Shown here one piece after another: positions 23,772 through 31,200 of a stretch of 64,000 bases of DNA. A program made the translations under genes and the position numbers. Every line of letters starts with the position of its first letter. The stretch's first letter is position 1. Under the pieces are notes generated by a model. The model had not been told where the DNA came from and did not search any database. It saw nothing but the letters and a program-made list of their open reading frames with translations. Source of the stretch: JANPJV01 sp031425695 (lineage in GTDB: Bacteria; Pseudomonadota; Gammaproteobacteria; Xanthomonadales; SZUA-5); contig JANPJV010000010.1 in NCBI GenBank assembly GCA_031425695.1, positions 1-64,000 on the forward strand. Direction: 5' to 3'.

Positions 23772-26072
23772 GTGACTCAGAGAAATCCCGTGCGCCTGCC
23801 GCTGCTGTTGTGTTTCCTGATCGCGTCCGCCCCGGGCCTGCCGGTGTCGGCCGCGCGTCCCACTATCCCCGAAAAATCGAACGTGGATAACTTCAAGACC
23901 CTGGATATCGATCGACTCGTCGAGGACCCTGCCTTGTCCGGTGTAGCACCGCGCCAGCTGAAGCTCTCCCCGGACGGCCTGCGGGTCGGGTTCCTGCGCG
24001 GCAAAGCCACCGACCAGAACGTCTTCGACCTGTGGGAATACCACGTGCCGAGTGGCGAGACGCGCTTGCTGGTGGACTCGAGCGTGCTCACTGGCGGCGC
24101 ACGCGAAGTGCTCTCGGAGGAAGAGAAGGCGCGCCGTGAGCGCCAGCGCATTGCCGGGTCCTCGGGCATCGTCGAATACCAGTGGTCGGCAGACGGCAAG
24201 CAACTCATGTTTCCGATCGCGGGGGCGCTCTACGTGCACCAGCTCGGCGCCGACGCCAAGACCGCGACCCGGCAGCTGACCCGCGCCGAGGATGGCTTCG
24301 CGACCGATCCCAAGTTTTCCCCACGCGGCAAGTACGTGAGCTTCGTGCGGGCCGGCACGCTGCATGCGATCGTGCTCGCCGATGGCCAGGAGCTCAGCCT
24401 GAGCCCGCCCGCCCAAGGGCTCGTGAGCTACGGCGTGGCTGAGTTCGTCGCGCAGGAAGAGATGGATCGCCACACCGGCTATTGGTGGGCGGAAGACGAT
24501 TCCGCCGTGGCCTATACGCGGGTCGATGAGAGCCCGGTCGCGATCGAGAAGCGCTTCGAAATCCATGCCGATCGCGCGGAGGTCATCGAACAGCGCTACC
24601 CGGCTGCCGGCAAGGCCAATGCCGAAGTGCGCCTTTTCGTGCGCCGGCTGCAGGTCGACGAGGCGGTGGAGATCGACCTCCGCCCGGCGTCAGATATCTA
24701 CCTCGCCCGTGTCGACTGGCTGCCTGACCACCGCCATCTTTACGTCCAACGGCAGAGCCGTGACCAGCGCGTCCTGGCCCTGCTCGAAGCCGATACGCTG
24801 TCGGGCAAGGCGCGGGTGATCCTCACCGAAATGAGCGAGACCTGGGTCAACCTGCACCAGGACCTGCGCGTCCTGGCCGATGGCAGTGCCTTTGTCTGGG
24901 CCAGCGAGAAATCCGGGTTCAAGCAGCTCGAATTGCGCGACCGTCGGGGCAAGCTCGTGCGCGCCCTGACCCATGGCAAATGGGTGGTCGACGAGTTGCT
25001 GGCGATCGACGACGAGGCACGGGTCGTCTACTACGCTGCCAATGCCGACGACGACCGCGAGAAACAGGTCTATTCGGTGTCGCTGGACGGCGGAAAACCG
25101 ACGCGCCTCAGCCGCGCCCAAGGCTGGCACGAGGCGGTGTTCAGCACGGACGCGAGCGTCTACGTCGACAGTTTCTCGGACGAGAACACGCCGCCGCAGG
25201 TGCGCCTCTACCGCAATGACGGCAGCGAGCTCGCAGTGCTTGAAGCCAATGCGCTCGACGCCGACCACCCCTACCAGCCCTATCTCGCCGCTCACCGAAA
25301 ACCCGAGTTCGGTACCCTCGAAGCCGCGGATGGACAACGGCTCCACTACCGCCTGATCAAGCCGCGCGGGTTCACCGCTGGCAAGCGCTATCCGGTGGTC
25401 GTGCGCGTCTACGGTGGCCCGCACGTACAGTACGTGCAGCGCCGCTGGGACGAGCGCTGGGGCTTGTTCGACCAGGTGCTCGCGCAGCGCGGTTTCGTCG
25501 TGTTCTCGCTCGACAACCGCGGCAGCGCGCGCCGCGGTGTTGCGTTCGAATCGCCCATCCACCGCAAGATGGGCGGCCCCGAAGTCGATGACCAGATGGT
25601 CGGCGTACGCTGGCTCGCCAGCCAGGATTTCGTCGACAAGAAACGCATCGGCAGCTTCGGCTGGAGCTACGGTGGCTACATGACCGCGATGTTGCTGGCC
25701 AAGCATTCGTCGGAGATCGCGGCCGGCGTCGCGGTGGCGCCCGTCAGCGACTGGGGCCTCTACGACACCCACTACACCGAGCGCTACATGGACCACCCGG
25801 CGCAGCACGCCGACGCTTATCGCGACAGCTCCGTATTCGCGCATCTGCCCGGCCTCACCAGCAAACTGTTCCTGGTCCACGGCATGGCCGACGACAACGT
25901 GCTGTTTACCCACTCCACCCGGCTCATGGCCGAGCTCCAGGAGCAGGGCACGCCTTTCGAACTCATGACCTACCCCGGGGGCAAGCACGGCCTTGCCGGA
26001 ACCGCCACCCGCCGGCATGTGTTCAAGGCGATTGTCGGATGGTTCGAGCGCGTGCTCGCGGAGCCGCACTGA
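23772..26072 (+). CDS. Prolyl oligopeptidase family protein, dipeptidyl peptidase IV type
   Basis: 766 residues (S9B family) with a signal peptide (about 7-27); a GTG at 23790, 18 bases inside, is an alternative start with a better-placed AGAGAA. The first ~500 residues are the DPP IV beta-propeller and include VAQEEMDRHTGYWW, with the paired glutamates that anchor the substrate amino terminus. The catalytic domain contains GWSYGGY (Ser about 632), HGMADDNV (Asp about 707) and GGKHGL (His about 739). It should release X-Pro dipeptides from peptides in the periplasm. It stands alone; an inverted repeat follows. Confidence 0.93.
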   Translation: MTQRNPVRLPLLLCFLIASAPGLPVSAARPTIPEKSNVDNFKTLDIDRLVEDPALSGVAPRQLKLSPDGLRVGFLRGKATDQNVFDLWEYHVPSGETRLLVDSSVLTGGAREVLSEEEKARRERQRIAGSSGIVEYQWSADGKQLMFPIAGALYVHQLGADAKTATRQLTRAEDGFATDPKFSPRGKYVSFVRAGTLHAIVLADGQELSLSPPAQGLVSYGVAEFVAQEEMDRHTGYWWAEDDSAVAYTRVDESPVAIEKRFEIHADRAEVIEQRYPAAGKANAEVRLFVRRLQVDEAVEIDLRPASDIYLARVDWLPDHRHLYVQRQSRDQRVLALLEADTLSGKARVILTEMSETWVNLHQDLRVLADGSAFVWASEKSGFKQLELRDRRGKLVRALTHGKWVVDELLAIDDEARVVYYAANADDDREKQVYSVSLDGGKPTRLSRAQGWHEAVFSTDASVYVDSFSDENTPPQVRLYRNDGSELAVLEANALDADHPYQPYLAAHRKPEFGTLEAADGQRLHYRLIKPRGFTAGKRYPVVVRVYGGPHVQYVQRRWDERWGLFDQVLAQRGFVVFSLDNRGSARRGVAFESPIHRKMGGPEVDDQMVGVRWLASQDFVDKKRIGSFGWSYGGYMTAMLLAKHSSEIAAGVAVAPVSDWGLYDTHYTERYMDHPAQHADAYRDSSVFAHLPGLTSKLFLVHGMADDNVLFTHSTRLMAELQEQGTPFELMTYPGGKHGLAGTATRRHVFKAIVGWFERVLAEPH

Positions 26073-26074
26073 TC

Positions 26075-26255
26075 AAACTCAGAGCATCCGCAGATTGCGC
26101 AGATTGCGCAGATTAGAAGCGGAGAAAGGCGCGCTGGAGGGGCGGCTGTCGCGGGATCGGCGAAGGCCGCGAAGTTGCGCCGCCTGCACGAGTCGACATG
26201 ACCTGCTTCTAATCTGCGGAGAGCTGCGAAATCTGTGGATAAAAGCCTTTCGCTC
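26075..26255. repeat. Inverted repeat of the ATCYGCAGATT family
   Basis: The left arm has ATCAAACTCAGAGCATCCGC then three AGATTGCGC words and AGAAGCGG (26074-26123). The right arm reads GCTTCTAATCTGCGGAGAGC, AATCTGTGGATAAAAGCC. The start ATCAAACTCARAGCATCC is shared with the copy at 9631, so these two share an end as well as the internal words. Confidence 0.65.
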
Positions 26256-26257
26256 CC

Positions 26258-26884
26258 TCAATGCAACGTGGCCCCCGCTGGGGCCGCATCCTCGGGTGGG
26301 TGTTCCTGCCAGTACTGGCGCACGTCGATCAAGAGGCTCGGTAGTTGCTGGACCAACGCCTCGCGCTCGCCTTCGGATAGGGCAGGCAGCTCGGCACTGC
26401 GGATATCGGCAAAGACGCCGTCATCGACGCCGAGCGCGACGATCGGCGCCAGGATCTCGATCAAGGCGCGGTCTTCCTGCATGCGCAACTCCCAGATCTC
26501 GGCATTGAGATCGACGCCGAGGCTGAAGCCGCCGCACCAGCCACCGGCATCGACGACGTGCTCGCCGCCGGGTTGTACTTCCTCCGCGAAGATCGAGTCG
26601 TAGACGTAGTTTTCGAGGCCACTGATGATGCTGGCCTCGAGCCGCAGCAGGAGTTGCAGGAGGCGTTGCAGGTCCGGGCCAGGGGCGCCGACGGGCTCGC
26701 CGCCAAGGATCACCGGCAGCCAGGTTTCCGGCCCCACCGGGCGCGGCCCGACCGCCAGCGCGGTCAGCACGCCCTGGGCGCCGTCGAGGTGCAGGCCATC
26801 CTCCGCACCGAGCGCGTCGAGCAGTTGGTCCATCTCCTCGAAGTCCTGCTCGTCGAGCAGGATTGGCTCACCGCGCACGTTCAT
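26258..26884 (-). CDS. UPF0149 (YgfB/YecA-type) family protein
   Basis: 208 residues. The region DEQDFEEMDQLLDALGAEDGL followed by LDGAQGVLTALAVGP is the signature of the UPF0149 family, and the GGWCGGFSLGVDL segment matches its second conserved block. The ATG at 26884 has GGAG upstream; an in-frame GTG at 26986 would add 34 unconserved residues. A 19-codon reading frame (26881-26940) ends in an ATGA overlap with this start. Function of the family is unclear. Confidence 0.75.
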   Translation of the reverse strand: MNVRGEPILLDEQDFEEMDQLLDALGAEDGLHLDGAQGVLTALAVGPRPVGPETWLPVILGGEPVGAPGPDLQRLLQLLLRLEASIISGLENYVYDSIFAEEVQPGGEHVVDAGGWCGGFSLGVDLNAEIWELRMQEDRALIEILAPIVALGVDDGVFADIRSAELPALSEGEREALVQQLPSLLIDVRQYWQEHPPEDAAPAGATLH

Positions 26885-27076
26885 GCCCTGGGCTCCGCCT
26901 GCGCGCGCAGCGACTCGAACTTCCCAAAGGTAGTCTTCATGCAGCGATGATCCGGGCAACCTCAGTTGGACGCGTAGCGCAGTCACCGGAGGGGGTGGGC
27001 AGGTCTAGTTGCGCGCGCGTCAAAAGAATCATGGTTTCAATGGGTCGCGTAAGTGGGCAAAAGTGCAGTTTCCAGG

Positions 27077-28024
27077 ATGATAGGCACGGTTGCGGGTGAT
27101 GGCAGTCAAAAACAGGATCCCGCCTTGAAGCCAATCCCTGTGTTGCTCGAACAACCCCGGACCGCACTGCTGCCGTGGCTCGCCTTCACGGCGTGCTGCC
27201 TGATCTGGGGCTCGACCTGGCTGGCGCACAAATGGGCGCTGGCCGACCTGACGCCGCTCGGGCTGGCGACGCTGCGCTTCACCTTCGCCGGTCTACTGTG
27301 CCTGGCCATCGCTCGCCTCAGCGGCGAACCCTGGGTTAAACGCCAGCAGCTGCTGCCACTGATTGCCGCCGGCCTGGTTCTCACCGGCGTCGCCAACGTG
27401 CTGACCTCGTGGGCGCTGCTCTACATCCCGTCCGGGGTGGGCGCGGTGTTGCAGGCGCCGATCCCGATCTGGTTCGCGCTGCTGACCCTGCGCAGCGACC
27501 CGCTCCGCCGGAGTGGCTGGTTTGCCGTGTTCCTCGGTTTCTTCGGGGTCGCCCTGGTGATGTGGCCGGGGAAGATCGACGCCATCGATCCGCTCGCCGC
27601 ACTCGTGTGCACGCTGACCGCCGTGGCGTGGTCGGCAGCGTCCTTGTACCAGCGCCAGCATGTGCGCAGCGGTGGCCTGTTCGGCAATGCCGGGCTGCAG
27701 ATGCTGGTCAGCAGCGCGCTCGGCCTCATGCTGACGCCGGCATTCGGCGGCTTCACCCACGGCCACGGAGTCGGCCAGTCCGCCTGGATCGCCACCGCGT
27801 ACCTCGTGATCGGCGGCTCGTGCGTCGCCTTTGCCGCCTATTTCTACCTGGTCAAGGTCTGGCACCCCGCCCGCGCCAGCAGCTTTTCCTACGTCAACAC
27901 GGTGATCGCCGTAATGCTCGGCTGGCTCCTCGGCGGCGAAGCACTCACCCCGCAACTGCTCATCGGCATGGGCGTGATCATGGTCGCGGTGGCGGTGTTG
28001 CAGTACGCGACACGGGGGCGGTGA
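27077..28024 (+). CDS. EamA/DMT-superfamily transporter
   Basis: About 315 residues with ten membrane helices in two EamA halves. The first begins TACCLIWGSTWLAHKWALADL, the classic W-G-(S/T)-x-F/W start, and the second near LVCTLTAVAWSAASLYQRQHV; both halves end in conserved P-I/A segments (ALLYIPSGVGAVLQAPIP, SYVNTVIAVMLGWLLGGEAL). Members export amino acids or other small metabolites, but the substrate cannot be read from sequence. The start at 27077 is one of several in-frame options. A GGTTTCGG-type repeat overlaps the stop region. Confidence 0.85.
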   Translation: MIGTVAGDGSQKQDPALKPIPVLLEQPRTALLPWLAFTACCLIWGSTWLAHKWALADLTPLGLATLRFTFAGLLCLAIARLSGEPWVKRQQLLPLIAAGLVLTGVANVLTSWALLYIPSGVGAVLQAPIPIWFALLTLRSDPLRRSGWFAVFLGFFGVALVMWPGKIDAIDPLAALVCTLTAVAWSAASLYQRQHVRSGGLFGNAGLQMLVSSALGLMLTPAFGGFTHGHGVGQSAWIATAYLVIGGSCVAFAAYFYLVKVWHPARASSFSYVNTVIAVMLGWLLGGEALTPQLLIGMGVIMVAVAVLQYATRGR

Positions 28025-28172
28025 AAAATTCGGTTTCGGTTTCGGTTTCGGTTTCGGTTGTCGGTTTCGGTTGTCGGTTTCGGTTGTCGGTTTCGGTTGT
28101 CGGTTTCGGTTTCGGAAAAGCAAAGCGAGCTCCCCGCCTTTTCCGAAACCGACAACCGAAACCGAAACCCGT
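28024..28172. repeat. GGTTTCGGTTGTCGG-family repeat with expanded left arm
   Basis: The left side is a direct-repeat run: four GGTTTC units, then four copies of the 15-mer GGTTTCGGTTGTCGG with small variations (28028-28113). The right arm (CCGAAACCGACAACCGAAAC with CGAAACCCG, 28143-28172) is about a third as long. Only part of the left side can pair with it. It lies between the EamA gene and the alpha-2-macroglobulin promoter. Confidence 0.7.
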
Positions 28173-28292
28173 CCCAAGCCGGCCGCATTTCGCCATATTC
28201 CAGCGGCGAGTTGCCCGATTGGACACATGCACTTAACGTTATCCTAACTTTCAATCTCCGCGACTCCGCGGCGACTCATCCCTGGAAGCTCC

Positions 28293-31200
28293 ATGGAAAG
28301 CACCGATCAGCAGCCGACTGTCTCCCCTGAGCCTGCGCCAGGCCGTCTGCAGGCCGCCCGCGAGGCGGTGTATGGGCGGGTGGACTGGGTGCCGCCGACG
28401 TGGGCGCGCTGGGTGTACGCCAAGCGCGTGCCGGTCGCGGCGACGCTGGTGCTGCTGGCACTCATCGGCTACGGCATCTGGTGGTGGGTCAATCGACCGG
28501 TCCCGATCGTTCCGAATGCCGTTTCGGTATCGGTCAGCGCGCCGGGTATCACCGACTACACCCAGACGCCGCCGTCGGTCCCGAATCTGCGTCTCACATT
28601 TTCGGGTTCGGCGGCGCCGCTGGAGTTGATCGGCCAGGAACCGAAGGGCGTGAAGCTCGATCCGGAAATTCCGGGCACCTGGAACTGGGAAGACGATCAC
28701 ACCCTGCTGTTCACCCCAGCCCACGACTGGCCGATCGGCCAGCACTACGAAGTCACCATCGATCCCGAGCTGACGATGGCGCCGGGCGTGCCGCTGGCCC
28801 CGGGGGAGATCGAATTCGTCCTGCCGATCTTCACGGCGAGCTGGGCGAGCCAGGAGTTCTACCAGGACCCGCAAGACGCGAACCTCAAGAAGGCGGTCTG
28901 GGCCATGACGTTCTCGCATCCGGTCGATACCGCGAAGCTCGAAGGCGCGCTTGCCGGGCGCATGTTCGATGGCGCCGGTCGGGTCTTGCCGGCACCGAAG
29001 CTCTCGGTGCAGTACGACACACATCGCCTGAAGGCGTGGGTCCACAGCGAGCCCCTGAGCCTGCCGCCGAATGGTGGTCAAGTGCACCTGGATGTGCCGC
29101 CGACAGTCACCTCCTCGCTCGGTGGCGAGCCGATCACCGGCGCCATGTCGCAGCCGGTCGAGTTGCCGGCGCTGTACAGCGTGAGCATCGACGAGGTCAC
29201 GCCGACCCTGGTCGACAACGACCGTTTCGAGCCCGAGCAGGTGCTCATCCTCAGCGTCAACATGGCGATGAAGGATCGCGACATCCAGGGCGCGACCCGT
29301 GCCTGGTTGCTGCCCGAGCGCAATCCCAAGCTCAAGCCCGAAGAGCAGACCGCGCCGTATGGCTGGTCCGATTCGGAAGTCAATGAAGCGCTGCTCAAGA
29401 CTGCCGAGAAAATCGAGCTCACCCCGATCACCGCCGAGCGCGAGTTCATCGAGGTCCACAGCTTCAAGTATTCGGCGCCGGTTGGGCGCTCGGTCTATGT
29501 GCGCGTCGACAAGGGGCTGAAGTCCTTTGGCGGCTTCATTCTCGGCGCGCCGCACTCCACGCTTTTCCGAGTCCCGGAATACCCGCGCCTGGGCAAGTTC
29601 GTGGGCGAGGGCTCGCTGCTGTCCCTGCGCGGCGAGCGCCGCGTCACCGTAGTCTCCCGCAACATCCCGGCGGTGCGGCTGGAAGTCGGCCGGGTGATGC
29701 CGAGCGCGCTGCATCACCTGGTGCAATTCAACGAGGGCGATTTCAGCTCGCCGCAGGTATGGACCATCGGCGAAGACAGCCTGGTCGAGCGCTTCGAAAA
29801 GCGCATCGCGATGCCGATGGACAACCCGGCGCTGAGCCATTACGAAGGCATCGACTTGGCCGAGTTCTTCACCGCCGACCGCCACGGCGTGTTCCTGCTC
29901 TCACTGCGCACGCTGAGCGACGACGATGCGGCGCTGCCGCCCGACGAGACCATCGCCAACGACGCCGGCGAGACGCTGGACACGCGCCTCGTCGTGCTCA
30001 CCGACCTCGGCGTGATCGCCAAGAAGAATCTCGACGGCTCGCGCGAAATCTACGTGCAGTCGCTCAACCGTGGGACCGCGGTGGCCGGTGCCCGGGTGGC
30101 GGTGGTCGCGCGCAATGGCGAGACGCTCGCCGCCGCGGACACCGACGCCGGCGGGCGTGCCTCGCTGCCGCCGCTCGATGCCTTCCGCCGCGAAAAACAA
30201 CCGGTCCTGCTGGCCATCAGTTTCGGCGAGGATCTGTCCTTCCTGCCGCTCGCCAGCGACGGCCGCGCGCTCGATCTTTCGCGCTTTGATATCGGTGGCG
30301 AAAGCAATGAGCTCGACGCCGGCTCGCTCAAGGCGCACGTGTTCTCCGATCGCGGGCTGTACCGGCCCGGCGACACCATCAACTTCGGTTTCATCGTGCG
30401 CGCGAACGACTGGAAGCAGCCGCTCGGTGGCATCCCGCTGGAGATGGATCTCACCGATTCGCGCGGCGCGCGGGTTGTGCGCGAACGCCTCGCGCTTGAC
30501 GCGACCGGCTTCGATGCGTTTTCGCACACGCCATCCGATGGCGCGCCGAGCGGCACCTGGAGCGCGACGCTGTACCTGATCGGCGAAGAGGAATCGCGCA
30601 CGCAGATCGGCAGCACCACGGTGCAGGTACGCGAGTTCATGCCGGACACGCTGCGCGCACGCGCGGTGCTCAGCGCCACTCGCAGCGAGGGCTGGGTCAA
30701 GCCGGATGGCTTGAGTGCCCGGGTCGAGGTCGAGAACCTGTTCGGCACGCCGGCGCAAGCACGGCGCGTCGAGGCGACCCTGGTGCTGCGCCCGGCCTTC
30801 CCGAGCTTCACGAGCTGGCCGAATTGGAACTTCTACGATCCACTGCGCGCCAAGGAAGGCTTCAACGAGCCGCTGTCTGAGGGCACCACCGACGAGGCGG
30901 GCGTGGCCGAATTCGACCTGGGCTTGAATCAATACGCGCGCGCCACCTATCAGCTGAGCTTCCTCGCGCGTGCGTTCGAGCCCGGCAGCGGGCGCAATGT
31001 CGCGGCGCAGGCGACCACGCTGGTGTCGGCGAATGACTACCTGGTCGGCATCCGCAGCATCGACCCGCTCGCCTACATCAAGCGTGGAGCGGCGCGTTCG
31101 ATCGACCTCGTCACCATCGGCGAAGATGCCAAGGCCAAGGCCGTCGAAGGCCTGCATCTGCTGGTCATCGAGCGCCGCTTCGTCTCGATCCTGACCAAGG

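Noticed and set aside
24690..26069. 459-codon minus-strand frame opposite dipeptidyl peptidase IV
   Set aside because: It mirrors a clear S9 peptidase in codon phase; no domain and no ribosome-binding site.
28028..28113. Direct repeats considered as a CRISPR array
   Set aside because: Units are short and contiguous with no spacers, and they belong to an inverted-repeat family seen elsewhere.
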